Numbered from the stretch's first letter, positions 35,222 to 44,158 are shown. The stretch is DNA of 64,000 nt from [Mycobacterium] manitobense (GCF_025821665.1 NZ_JACKSJ010000047.1:31778-95777), one strand, 5' to 3'. Notes: generated by a model from the letters alone, not told the origin. Program-made: numbers and translations.

Positions 35222-35773
35222 ATGACGCAATCTCCGACCACGCCGGCCGCCACGGGTGATCCGGCCGGCCTGCGTGACGACATGCGCTCCGAGTACGGCA
35301 AGCTGATCGAGATCGTCAACGGTTTCGACCAGAGGCTGCTGACGATCAAGGGCTGGGGCGTGACGTTGAGCCTTGCCAGCCTGGGACTGGCGTTCCAACA
35401 GGGCCACGCCGGCCTGTTCCTGGTCGCCTCGACCAGCGGCTTGGCGTTCTGGGCGCTCGAAGCCTCCACGAAGAGCCATCAGGTGCACTACTACCTGCGC
35501 ATGCGCGACATCGAGATTGCCTGCTACGAACTCTTCGGCGTGGCCACACCGGAGGGCACCACCGCGTCCTCGCCCCTGATCGACTGGTCCTGGTCGGTCT
35601 CCGAGCGCCAGCGAAAGAGCGGGCAGCGTGACCGCGCGGCCCCGCCGAGACTCTCTGTCCCCGGACGGAATCCGTGGTTCCACGTCCACGTGATGCTGCC
35701 GCATCTCGTCGCCGTCATCCTCGGCGCTGTGCTGTTCGTCCTCAAGCTGCGGGGCGTGATCAACGATTGGTGA
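35222..35773 (+). CDS. Small membrane protein of unknown function
   Basis: A 183-aa protein (ATG 35222). After a hydrophilic N terminus (DDMRSEYGKLIEIVNGFDQRLL) come two closely spaced hydrophobic helices (about residues 44-60 and 62-80), a soluble central part with a conserved-looking HYYLRMRDIEIACYELFG, and a C-terminal membrane helix (about 160-178). I do not recognise a family. It lies next to sites A and B and its last 14 bases overlap the end of the convergent cyclase-like gene. Confidence 0.68.
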   Translation: MTQSPTTPAATGDPAGLRDDMRSEYGKLIEIVNGFDQRLLTIKGWGVTLSLASLGLAFQQGHAGLFLVASTSGLAFWALEASTKSHQVHYYLRMRDIEIACYELFGVATPEGTTASSPLIDWSWSVSERQRKSGQRDRAAPPRLSVPGRNPWFHVHVMLPHLVAVILGAVLFVLKLRGVINDW

Positions 35774-38700
35774 CGGAGACGCTCGGCATTGCGGCGGCCC
35801 AGGCGGCGTGGCCCTGATACCTGTGATCCGCAGCGGCCGTGCGGTACCCGTCGAGCAGATCGACGTATCGGGCATCGTCGCCGCGCGCCTGTGCGATCAG
35901 CGCACGACACCGCAGCACGACGGTGTGCCGCATCGCCAGCCCGGCGTGCCTCGGACCTGCCTCCAGGCGGTCGACGGCGATCTCCGCCTCCCGGAGGTCG
36001 GCCTCGGTGCCACGGGAGACGAGGGTCTCGACCAGGATCCGGGTGGTGGGATTGCACCATCCCACGACACCGGTCCGGAACACGTCGTCGAACGCAGCGC
36101 GCATCACGGTGAGCGCTCCGTCGACGTCGCCGGCCCTGGCCCATTCACGTGCCCGGAACACGTCGATGACCGGGAGTTCGGTGAGGGTGTAGCTGCCCTC
36201 CACACACATCTGCCGGACGTCACCGAGCACCTCGAAACCGCGTTGCCGCTCGATGGCGTCGTCCCGGTTGACCAGTGCGAATCCGAGCGAGCACTTGACC
36301 ATCGCCAGGCCGAAGTCGTCCCCGGTGCGCTGCACGATCTGCAGTGCCTCGTCGATGTCGTGGAGCACCTTGTCGGTCGGCAGCAGCACGCCGGCGACGA
36401 TGGTGGCCAGGTAGTTGTATCCGATGACGATCGAATGGGACAGCGCATCGGCTTGCCGCGCGATCTCCAGCGCATGGTCGAAATCATCGCGCCACTGCGG
36501 ATCCCCCTGGCCCCACCGGGCGAATCCGCGGGCGGCCATCGCGGTGGCGAGTGGCGAGCCGATCACGATGTTGCCCCTGGTCGGGTCGCCTTCGGCGAGG
36601 TCGATCACCGTGTCGGCCCACCGGATGAGGTCGCTCAGCTCGTCGGTCTCCGCCTTGGTCTGGATGGCGGCGAAGGACAGTCCGACCGTCAGGTTCGGAT
36701 CGCCGATCGAGTCGATCACCGCCATGTACTCCGCGACGAGTGCGGAGGCGTCCCTCAGCTGTGCGCGATTGGCATGTTCCATCACCAGGCCCGCCATGCC
36801 CATGGCGAGGGACGCCTTGTCATCGGCCTTCTCACACAGCTGCCGCAGTTCGTCGAACGGGACGCCGAAGATGCTGACGTGCACCCGCCACGCGGTCAGA
36901 CACAGCAGGGTTCGCGGCGCGATCTGCATCGACGTCCGCGCCGGGTCGTCGGCCGGCAGCGCATCGGCTGCCGCGCAGGCGCTTTCCCAGCTGAGGCGGG
37001 CGGCGAGGATGTCCCGGTTGAGCGACCACCACCCGGCCCGCATGTGCCAGCCGTAGGCCGCGTGCAGATCACCCGCCGCCTCGAGATGCTCAGCGACGAC
37101 TGCCGCGTTCTTGTCCAGCGACTCCGGCCAGCGGCGCTCGATCGCCGCCGCGAGCCGGCGGTGCAGATCGGCGCGACCGGACTTCAGCTGCGACTCGTAG
37201 GCCACCGCCCGGATCAGCGGATGGTGGAAGACGTACTCCTCCGGTTGCGTGAACTGGACCTGCTCGAGGAGTTCGGCCGACAACAGGTCGGCCACCTCCG
37301 GCTCGGCGATCAGGTCGGCGAGAAGCAGCGTGCTGAACCGCAATCCGATCACCGCGGCAGCGCTGAGGGTCTGCTTGGCGGCCGGATCCAGGCGGTCGAT
37401 CCTGGCGGCGATGGTGGTCTGCAGGGTGGCGGGTACGGTCACCTCCGCGGCGTCCTCGACGGACCGGTACGCCCCGCGCTGACCGTGCAAAACGTCGCGC
37501 TCGATGAAGTCCCGCACGATCTCCTGGGCGAAGAACGGGTTACCGCTGGAGCGCGAGACGATGGCGCGCTGCAGGCCCTGCACCGACGGATCCACGCCGA
37601 GCAGATCCGTGATCAGCACTGAGATCTCCGAATCGTGAAGCGGTAGAAGGGAGATGATCTGCGTACCAGCGATCGAAGTGATGCGCCCGCGGTACTCCGG
37701 CCGGTAGGTCACCAGGACGAGCGTGGGCGTCCGGGGCACCACCGCCAGGAAATCGGCCAGCATCGAATCGCTGACGTCGTCGATCCAGTGGACGTCCTCG
37801 ATGACGTACACCGCGGGGCGCGACCGCTTCAGTTGTGACGCGTTCACGAGCGCGGTGAGTCGACGGCGGCGGGCACCTGGGTCGATCTTGGGCAGTTCGA
37901 CGGCGGGGTCGGCGATTCCGAGCAGATCGTCGAACAGCAGGAGGTCCTGCTCGTCGGCGTCGGGCGCGCGGGCGCGCAATTGCAGCCTGGCCGCCTGGTC
38001 GTCGAGTTCGGTCAGGGCGAACGCCGACCGCAACAGGCGGGTGACGAGATGGAACGGGACTTCGCCGGCATGCGAATCGCAGAATCCCCAGAAGACGTCC
38101 ACGCCCCGCTCCGCAGCGGACGCCGCGGCCTCGCGCACCAGCCTGCTCTTGCCGATTCCCGGTGGTCCGACCACACACGCGACGCTGCCCTGCCCCTGCA
38201 CGGCACGGTCGAGCAGGCCGTCCATGGCGCCGACCTCCCAGTGCCTGCCGACGAACTTCGACTCCACCCGGGTGATGGGTCGCCGGTCGGGGTCGATGCG
38301 GTCGAGGCGTCGTGCCGGCACCGGTTCGTCGACGTTCTTGACGTGCACCAGTTCCGGTGGACCGAGCACCGCCGCGTGCTCCACCAGCCGGGCGGTGGAC
38401 TCGCTGATCATCACCCCGCCGGGTGGCGCCGCCGCCTCCATCCGCTGAGCCATGCCGACGTGCCGGCCGACGGCGGTATAGGTCAGCAGGTCCGATCCGA
38501 ACCTGCCCGCGATCACCTGTCCGGAGTTCAGGCCGACGCGGATCTGGAGACGGACGTCGTCGCGCTGTTCGGTCTCCTCGGACAATCGGCTCGCCGCTCG
38601 CTGGATGTCCTGGGCGGCCAAGCACGCCCGTAGCGCGTGGTCCTCCATGGCGATGGGCGCACCGAACAGCGCCATCAGACCGTCGCCGGTGAACTTGTCG

Positions 38701-38948
38701 ACCGTCCCGCCGTAGCGCTGCACCACGTGCCCGGCCCGGTCGACGAGTTGGGTCAGGACTTCACGCAGCCGCTCGGCGCCGAGCTGATCGGCCATCTGCA
38801 TCGATCTCACGAGGTCGAGGAAGAGGACTGTCACGTGCTTGTACTCGGCCACGTCCGGCGTGCGGGCAACAGCCGATCCGCAGGCGTCGCAGAAGCGAGC
38901 CGACGCTCGAAGTTCCGTGCCGCACCTGTGGCACGCAGTCGCCGTCAT
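35760..38948 (-). CDS. Cyclase-homology / AAA-ATPase / helical-repeat signalling protein
   Basis: A 1062-aa multidomain protein. I start at ATG 38948 (MTATACHRCG), which opens a zinc ribbon (C6/C9, C20/C23); a longer frame to 39068 lacks homology. A class III nucleotide-cyclase-like domain follows (residues ~35-190): metal Asp45 and Asp89 and Lys85 are kept, but the substrate Asp is Arg162 and the transition-state Asn is Gly165 (Arg169 kept), in YTAVGRHVGMAQRM. Then comes an AAA/STAND ATPase with Walker A GPPGIGKS and Walker B VYVIEDVHWID, and a long helical (TPR-like) C terminus without a LuxR HTH. Mycobacteria have several such cyclase-ATPase proteins. It probably acts as an ATP-driven sensor or scaffold. 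It is last in the GMC operon. Confidence 0.85.
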   Translation of the reverse strand: MTATACHRCGTELRASARFCDACGSAVARTPDVAEYKHVTVLFLDLVRSMQMADQLGAERLREVLTQLVDRAGHVVQRYGGTVDKFTGDGLMALFGAPIAMEDHALRACLAAQDIQRAASRLSEETEQRDDVRLQIRVGLNSGQVIAGRFGSDLLTYTAVGRHVGMAQRMEAAAPPGGVMISESTARLVEHAAVLGPPELVHVKNVDEPVPARRLDRIDPDRRPITRVESKFVGRHWEVGAMDGLLDRAVQGQGSVACVVGPPGIGKSRLVREAAASAAERGVDVFWGFCDSHAGEVPFHLVTRLLRSAFALTELDDQAARLQLRARAPDADEQDLLLFDDLLGIADPAVELPKIDPGARRRRLTALVNASQLKRSRPAVYVIEDVHWIDDVSDSMLADFLAVVPRTPTLVLVTYRPEYRGRITSIAGTQIISLLPLHDSEISVLITDLLGVDPSVQGLQRAIVSRSSGNPFFAQEIVRDFIERDVLHGQRGAYRSVEDAAEVTVPATLQTTIAARIDRLDPAAKQTLSAAAVIGLRFSTLLLADLIAEPEVADLLSAELLEQVQFTQPEEYVFHHPLIRAVAYESQLKSGRADLHRRLAAAIERRWPESLDKNAAVVAEHLEAAGDLHAAYGWHMRAGWWSLNRDILAARLSWESACAAADALPADDPARTSMQIAPRTLLCLTAWRVHVSIFGVPFDELRQLCEKADDKASLAMGMAGLVMEHANRAQLRDASALVAEYMAVIDSIGDPNLTVGLSFAAIQTKAETDELSDLIRWADTVIDLAEGDPTRGNIVIGSPLATAMAARGFARWGQGDPQWRDDFDHALEIARQADALSHSIVIGYNYLATIVAGVLLPTDKVLHDIDEALQIVQRTGDDFGLAMVKCSLGFALVNRDDAIERQRGFEVLGDVRQMCVEGSYTLTELPVIDVFRAREWARAGDVDGALTVMRAAFDDVFRTGVVGWCNPTTRILVETLVSRGTEADLREAEIAVDRLEAGPRHAGLAMRHTVVLRCRALIAQARGDDARYVDLLDGYRTAAADHRYQGHAAWAAAMPSVSVTNR

Positions 38949-39042
38949 TCGGTTACCCGTCGTCTCGGCAGTTCGAGTACCGCGCCCGGTCAGGATATGC
39001 CCTGCCGGCCGCTGCGAGGGGTGATTGTGCCGGCCAGCGGTC

Positions 39043-40617
39043 TCACATCGTTGCCAGCGCTGCATCACACGTGCGTTCGGCGAGTGCCGAGATCGTCATG
39101 GCCGGATGGAAGCCGATCGACGCAGGCACCACCGACCCGTCGGCGATGAAGAGTCCGGGATAGGAGTGCACTTCGCCGGCAGCGTTCACGACACCGGTGG
39201 TGGGGCTGTCCGACATCCGGCAGCCGCCGAGCGGGTGCACGGTGACGGTGCGGCGGAACGCATTCCAGAAGATCAGCGGTGCGAAGGTGCCGCCGTAGTA
39301 GTCGGTGAGGCTGTGCATCGCCTGTTGCTGCCGTTCGATGAGTTCGGCGTTCTCGGTCCCGTAGTCCCACGTCATGTCGAGACCGCGCGTCGTCAGATGC
39401 AGCCGGCCGTTGGCGTTGTCGCGGCCGATCCCGAACAGATTGGTCGACCGGCGCCAGTCCAACCTGCCGGGCGCCAGGTACTTCAGCGGCCTGGACAGTA
39501 GGCCGTGGGCGAACATCTGCGGCACCGCCCATGGCAGCAGTCGCCACAGCAGCGGCGCGAACGGCCGCAGGATGCGTGCCGAGGGCTGGCCGAGATTTGC
39601 CAGCGCCTTCATCACGGCCTCGTTGAACGTCGGTGCCGCCAGGGTGAACTCGGGCGCCTGGTCGAAGAAGTGCATCACCGACGTGACGTCCGGGCCGAAG
39701 TTCGGTGACAGGTCGACATCGGCCCGGTGGATAGACCCGAGGAAGTCACCGTTGGCCGAGAATCCCTGCCCAAGAGCGTGACTGAGCAACGGCAGCGTCT
39801 TGTCGACATCACGGCACCGCAGCAGCAGCTCGGTGGTGCCCAGTGTGCCCGCCGCCAGGACCACCCGCCGCGCGACCGTGACCTCTTGGGTTCCCGTGAC
39901 GACGTCGCGATGGGTGATGGCGTAGCCGTCGGTCACCGCGCGCAGTCCGACGACCACGCGCCCCGGCCGCACCACGGCGCCACGGGCGCGCGCCTCGGCG
40001 AGGTAGGTGCTGTCGGCCGTGTGCTTGGCGCCGACCTGGCAGCCGAACTCGCATTCGGCGCAGTACACGCAGGGTTGATGGCGCGACGAGGCCAGTAGCG
40101 CTGTCCTGGCCGGCCAACGCACCGATTCGTCGGGATCGACGACGGGCCTGCCCATCTGTTCCCCGGCGTACCGGAAGACCTCGCGTTTCGGCACCCGCTC
40201 ACCGACCGGTAGCGGCGCCACCTCGAGCATCTTCGCGACCCGGTCATAGTAGGGATCGAGACTGTGACGGCTGGTCCCCGCCGGCCACCGCGGGTCGTCG
40301 AACACCTTCTGCACCGGGCGGACGTTGACGCCGGCATACACCAGGGAACCACCGCCGACGCCTGCCGCGACGACACAGCCACCGCCGGAAAAGAACCGCA
40401 GGTCGTAGAGGCCGGTGGCCTGCTTCCCGCGGCGCTGTCGCCAGAACAGCGCATCGATGTCGGTGACGTCACGGGGGAACTGGCCGGGCCGGTAGTGCCT
40501 GCCACGCTCGAGGACCAAGACGGAGTGACCGGCCTCGGCCATCCGGTGCGCGGCTATCGATCCGCCGAAGCCCGACCCCACCACGACGGCGTCGAAGCGC
40601 GGCGAGTCCCCGTTCAT
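39043..40617 (-). CDS. GMC-type oxidoreductase (cholesterol-oxidase-like) with Cx2Cx2Cx3C
   Basis: A 524-aa flavoprotein. The FAD motif is VVVGSGFGGSIAAHRMAEAG (residues 11-30) followed by VLVLERG; C-terminal GMC features are VHPLGGCRMSD and LFIADGSVVPASIGFHPAMTI with the active-site His. An internal CVYCAECEFGC forms Cx2Cx2Cx3C, a ferredoxin-like [4Fe-4S] spacing also seen in ChoD-type proteins. It would oxidise an alcohol of a sterol or other lipid. Its ATG overlaps the stop of the upstream GMC-hydrolase gene by 4 bases, so they are one operon. Confidence 0.88.
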   Translation of the reverse strand: MNGDSPRFDAVVVGSGFGGSIAAHRMAEAGHSVLVLERGRHYRPGQFPRDVTDIDALFWRQRRGKQATGLYDLRFFSGGGCVVAAGVGGGSLVYAGVNVRPVQKVFDDPRWPAGTSRHSLDPYYDRVAKMLEVAPLPVGERVPKREVFRYAGEQMGRPVVDPDESVRWPARTALLASSRHQPCVYCAECEFGCQVGAKHTADSTYLAEARARGAVVRPGRVVVGLRAVTDGYAITHRDVVTGTQEVTVARRVVLAAGTLGTTELLLRCRDVDKTLPLLSHALGQGFSANGDFLGSIHRADVDLSPNFGPDVTSVMHFFDQAPEFTLAAPTFNEAVMKALANLGQPSARILRPFAPLLWRLLPWAVPQMFAHGLLSRPLKYLAPGRLDWRRSTNLFGIGRDNANGRLHLTTRGLDMTWDYGTENAELIERQQQAMHSLTDYYGGTFAPLIFWNAFRRTVTVHPLGGCRMSDSPTTGVVNAAGEVHSYPGLFIADGSVVPASIGFHPAMTISALAERTCDAALATM

Positions 40618-43600
40618 CGCGCTCGCGCGGTGGGCTCGAGACCACCGACGATGTACGGAAACACGTCTGCGGCAGCGTTCCTGCCGAAGATGCAGTCGAT
40701 GTGGCCGTAGTCCGGGATCAAGTGGCGCCGGTAGAAGCCGTCACCGTTGGCCTCGGTCAGCGCCTGCATGGTCTTCTCCGTGCTGCTCGGCTTGAAGCAC
40801 GCGTTCTTCGCCCCGTGGATGAACGTCAGGGGCAGCGCGAGCCGGCGCAGGTGGGGCATGTAGCGGTCGGACCCGTCGGCGCCCACCACGGTCCGGTGCC
40901 GCACCATCGTCGCCAGGTGATCGAGCGCCGATGTGCTCGTGATGCCGAACATCTCGGGCAGCCCGTCCTGGTGGGTCAGTGCGTTGAGCTGATCGTGCTC
41001 GTAGAGCAGCGCGTAGATGAACGAGATCCGGTGGCACGTCGCGCTGGTGCACCGTTCGTCACCCATCGGCCACAGGTTCAGCGCCTGGTCGAACAGCTTC
41101 TCCCGCAGCTTCTCGTGGTCATACGCGCGTGCGGTCATCGTGTCGATGCCGAACCGCTCGAGCAGCCGCGGCACCCGCAGCCCAGACTTGAGCCGGGTGA
41201 CGAACGGGGCGTCGATGTGGGTGGCGATCTGACTGCACACCGCGGCGCGGACGTCTTGCAGTCCCGCGAGCATGGCGCACATGAACGCGGTCGACCCGAA
41301 GCAGTGTGCCACCACCTGGACGGTGTTCTTGCCCTTGGTGTTCCGTAGTACGTAGTCGACGGCGGCGGGGTAGTCGTGTTCCGCGATGTCGTCGGCCGTG
41401 TACTCCGTCCTGGAGGCCGGGAGGTCGATGCTGGACCGGTAGTCGAGCAGCCAGACGTCGTAGCCGCGGGCGCACAGGTACTCGACGAGGTTGGTGTCGA
41501 TGGTGTCGATCGTGAAGATGGTGCTGGACACCCCGAGGCCGTGCGTCACCAGCACCGGTCCCTTGTCGCCGCTGTGGTAGCGGGTCAGCAGCAGGTCGAC
41601 ACCGTCGGGCGTGGTGAACGGATGGCGTTGCGGCGCCGGCACGCGCAGCGCGCGCGTCTTCCTGGGCGGGACGTCGGTGCGTATCAGCCGCGCCGGCGAC
41701 GCGACACCGCCGTAGACGCCCGCGAGTTCGGTCGCGAAGCATCTGCCGAACCTGGCCTTCGCCGCGACGATCTCCTTGACGTCGTGGGTGCCGGTGACCC
41801 GCATGCTGCGCAGCTGGTTGGCGAACGCCTCAGGGGTGATCGTCAGGACGCCGCGGGCGAGCAGGTCACCGGTGTCGTCGGCCCCGGCGTAGAGGTCGAC
41901 GTAGAGCGTCGTGGTGTCGGACCAGACGTCGAGGCCGCGGTCGTCGCGGATGTCCTTGCGGCCGCGGAGGAAGAACGTCTGCTCCCTGGTGTCCTCCAGC
42001 GTGGCGGTGTAGATCATGTTGACCATGCCGACACGGTCGGGGTTGGGGACGAGCAGGTTGAAGGTGCCGGCCTTGACCTGCAGTCGATCGCTCGAGACCG
42101 CGGGGACGTCCACTGTCCCGAACAGTTCCGCGCGGCGGTACGGATTCTTCAGGAACGCGTCGAGGTCGTCGGCGGTGATCGTGAAGAGGAACGACATCGG
42201 ACTGTGCGCGGCCTTCCCTCGCTCTGCGGCGGTGGCGGGGTCGCTCGGGATCCCGTCGCCGGTCATCACCCAGCCGGCCATCCGTTCGGTGAAGCCGATC
42301 CCGACGGTGGTGGGTCGCTGCGGGAGTGCCGGAGTCTGCCCCTCGTAGTCGATGGTCCAGCCTCGTTCTGCGGCAAGGATGTTCACGTTGCGTTCGGCAA
42401 TCGCGGTGATGGTCAGCAGCGGATTGGCGCCGAGCGACGTGGGAATCACCGAGCCGTCCGCCACATAGAGTCCCGGGTGCACCGATGTCGCCGACCGGCC
42501 GTCGAAGACCTGGCCCTTGTGGTTGACGACGCCCGTGTCGACGTCCTGTCCCATCGGGCAGCCACCCAGCGGGTGCACGGTGATGAGCCGTTGCCGCTGC
42601 TCGTCGAACTGCAGCGGATTCTTGAGGTAGGTCCCGCGCAGTGGCGTGGCGACCGCTTCGAGCCGGTCGTTGATGACGTCGAAGACCTTCTTGTCGTCGA
42701 GCTCCGGCCACCGCACCCGCACCCGGTCGTCGTCGTCGAGTTCCAGCGTGCCGTCGGCGCCGTCGTGCGCCATCACCAGATACGTCATGGTGTTGTTCAG
42801 GGCGCCGCGGTACGGCCCGGCGAGCAGGCTCTGCAGCTCTCGGCCCAGCTCCTCCGGCTCGTCGACCCATCGCCGGTCGGTGTCCACCCCGCCGAGCCGA
42901 TTCGCGATGCCGAAGAAGGCGGCCAGTTGCGCACCGAGGCCGCCGGGGATGGCGCCCTCCTCGATGACCATGTGCTGGTCGAGCGGCCCGTCCTGCACCT
43001 CGATCAGGCCGGTGATGCAGGGCCCGACCGGGTGACGGTCATCGCCATGGATGCCCCACCCGATGCCGTTGACCGGCTCGGGACCGTTGTAGGAGAAGGC
43101 GAGCACATCGGCGTTCCCGCTGAACCTTTCGCCGAGCCGGTCCGACAGGCCGATCTCGTCGCTCCTCAGCAGGATCTCGGTGGAGCCGAGGGTGCCCGCG
43201 GCCAGCACGACGATGTCGGCGGTGACGGTCATCGGCTCCGCGTCGAACAGTTCGCGGCCGATGTCCTGCGGCCGGTAGTGGACCTTCCAGCGGTCCCCGT
43301 CGCGGCTGAGGTGGTGGACGGCGACCTTCGTGAAGATCTTCGCGCCATGGGCCACCGCGTCGGGCAGATAGTTCATCAGCACCGTGTTCTTCGCGCCGAC
43401 GTTGCACCCGGACACGCAGTCGCCGCACATCGAGCATTTCTGCTGACCGACGCCTGCGGCGTTGGGGCCGTCGGCGAAGCGGACGTTGAGGAAGGGCAGC
43501 GAGAAGTGCGCGGACGGCAGCGCCGCCGATCCCTTCTCGAGCAGCCGCAGTTTCGGCAGATCCCGGTGGGACTCCGGCAGCTGCTGCGGCTGCAGCATCG

Positions 43601-44060
43601 CCCTGGCCAGCCGGTAGCCCTCATCGAGTGCGTCTGCGCTGCGCAGTTCTTCTGGCCAGCAGTCCTGTTCGAAGACCGCGGGCTCTGCTCGCAACGACAC
43701 GTTCGCGTTGATCAGCGACGTCCCGCCCAGACCACACCCGACGAGAACACCGATGTCGTCGTACTGCCGCATGTCCAGCAGGCCGGTGGGGCTGCCGATG
43801 CGGGTGCCGTTGATCGTGAGCTGACCGTTGGCCATGGCCTCGGGCAGCGTGTCGGGGAATTCGCCGGGGTGCAGCTCGCGGCCGCGCTCCAGCACCCAGA
43901 CCTGCTGTCCGGCGCGCGCGAGCCGGCTGGCGGTGACGGCGCCGCCATAGCCGGATCCGATCACGATCACCGACGCATGGCCGTCGAGCTCGGTGAGCGG
44001 TGACGATAACCGGCTCAGCGGTTGACCCTGACTCTGTTCTGGAGCGTGGCGTTGCGGCAT
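40614..44060 (-). CDS. GMC oxidoreductase fused to an alpha/beta-hydrolase with a Cys nucleophile
   Basis: An 1148-aa fusion. Start ATG 44060 has a GAGGGG ribosome-binding site; ATG 44087 has none. Residues ~28-590 are a GMC flavoprotein (VIVIGSGYGGAVTASRLARAG; KCSMCGDCVSGC, again Cx2Cx2Cx3C; VHPLGGCPMG; LYVADGSVIPTSLGANPLLTI). A linker beta domain (~620-790) follows, as in cholesterol-oxidase-like fusions. The last ~330 residues form an alpha/beta-hydrolase: GPVLVTHGLGVSS, then the nucleophile elbow VVAHCFGS with Cys920 in place of Ser, Asn1086 where the acid is expected (IHGAKNACF), and His1120 in YGHIDC. It may oxidise and then cleave or transfer an acyl lipid. The 16-bp palindrome at 44129 lies 69 bases upstream. 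Confidence 0.86.
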   Translation of the reverse strand: MPQRHAPEQSQGQPLSRLSSPLTELDGHASVIVIGSGYGGAVTASRLARAGQQVWVLERGRELHPGEFPDTLPEAMANGQLTINGTRIGSPTGLLDMRQYDDIGVLVGCGLGGTSLINANVSLRAEPAVFEQDCWPEELRSADALDEGYRLARAMLQPQQLPESHRDLPKLRLLEKGSAALPSAHFSLPFLNVRFADGPNAAGVGQQKCSMCGDCVSGCNVGAKNTVLMNYLPDAVAHGAKIFTKVAVHHLSRDGDRWKVHYRPQDIGRELFDAEPMTVTADIVVLAAGTLGSTEILLRSDEIGLSDRLGERFSGNADVLAFSYNGPEPVNGIGWGIHGDDRHPVGPCITGLIEVQDGPLDQHMVIEEGAIPGGLGAQLAAFFGIANRLGGVDTDRRWVDEPEELGRELQSLLAGPYRGALNNTMTYLVMAHDGADGTLELDDDDRVRVRWPELDDKKVFDVINDRLEAVATPLRGTYLKNPLQFDEQRQRLITVHPLGGCPMGQDVDTGVVNHKGQVFDGRSATSVHPGLYVADGSVIPTSLGANPLLTITAIAERNVNILAAERGWTIDYEGQTPALPQRPTTVGIGFTERMAGWVMTGDGIPSDPATAAERGKAAHSPMSFLFTITADDLDAFLKNPYRRAELFGTVDVPAVSSDRLQVKAGTFNLLVPNPDRVGMVNMIYTATLEDTREQTFFLRGRKDIRDDRGLDVWSDTTTLYVDLYAGADDTGDLLARGVLTITPEAFANQLRSMRVTGTHDVKEIVAAKARFGRCFATELAGVYGGVASPARLIRTDVPPRKTRALRVPAPQRHPFTTPDGVDLLLTRYHSGDKGPVLVTHGLGVSSTIFTIDTIDTNLVEYLCARGYDVWLLDYRSSIDLPASRTEYTADDIAEHDYPAAVDYVLRNTKGKNTVQVVAHCFGSTAFMCAMLAGLQDVRAAVCSQIATHIDAPFVTRLKSGLRVPRLLERFGIDTMTARAYDHEKLREKLFDQALNLWPMGDERCTSATCHRISFIYALLYEHDQLNALTHQDGLPEMFGITSTSALDHLATMVRHRTVVGADGSDRYMPHLRRLALPLTFIHGAKNACFKPSSTEKTMQALTEANGDGFYRRHLIPDYGHIDCIFGRNAAADVFPYIVGGLEPTARAR

Positions 44061-44128
44061 GGTCCACCCCTCGGACCGACGGAACATTGACGCTGGCTGA
44101 CACTGCCACCGCTCGCCGCTGCCATCTG

Positions 44129-44144
44129 GAGTAGTCGACTACCC
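44129..44144. promoter_or_regulatory. Inverted copy of the GGGTA-GTCGAC-TACTC palindrome
   Basis: On the minus strand this is GGGTAGTCGACTACTC, identical over 16 bases to 35171-35186. It sits 69 bases upstream of the GMC-hydrolase start, a fitting place for an activator or repressor site of the three-gene operon down to 35760. Confidence 0.65.
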
Positions 44145-44158
44145 CAATCGGGCTCTGA

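Noticed and set aside
41376..44003. Plus-strand open frame of 875 codons opposite the GMC-hydrolase fusion
   Set aside because: Antisense shadow: Arg/Val/Gly/Asp-rich, no motifs, whereas the minus strand has FAD and hydrolase motifs.
35171..44144. Transposon ends formed by the inverted 16-bp repeats
   Set aside because: The inverted copies flank a gene block, but no transposase, integrase or target duplication is seen and each copy lies at a promoter; a shared operator explains them better.
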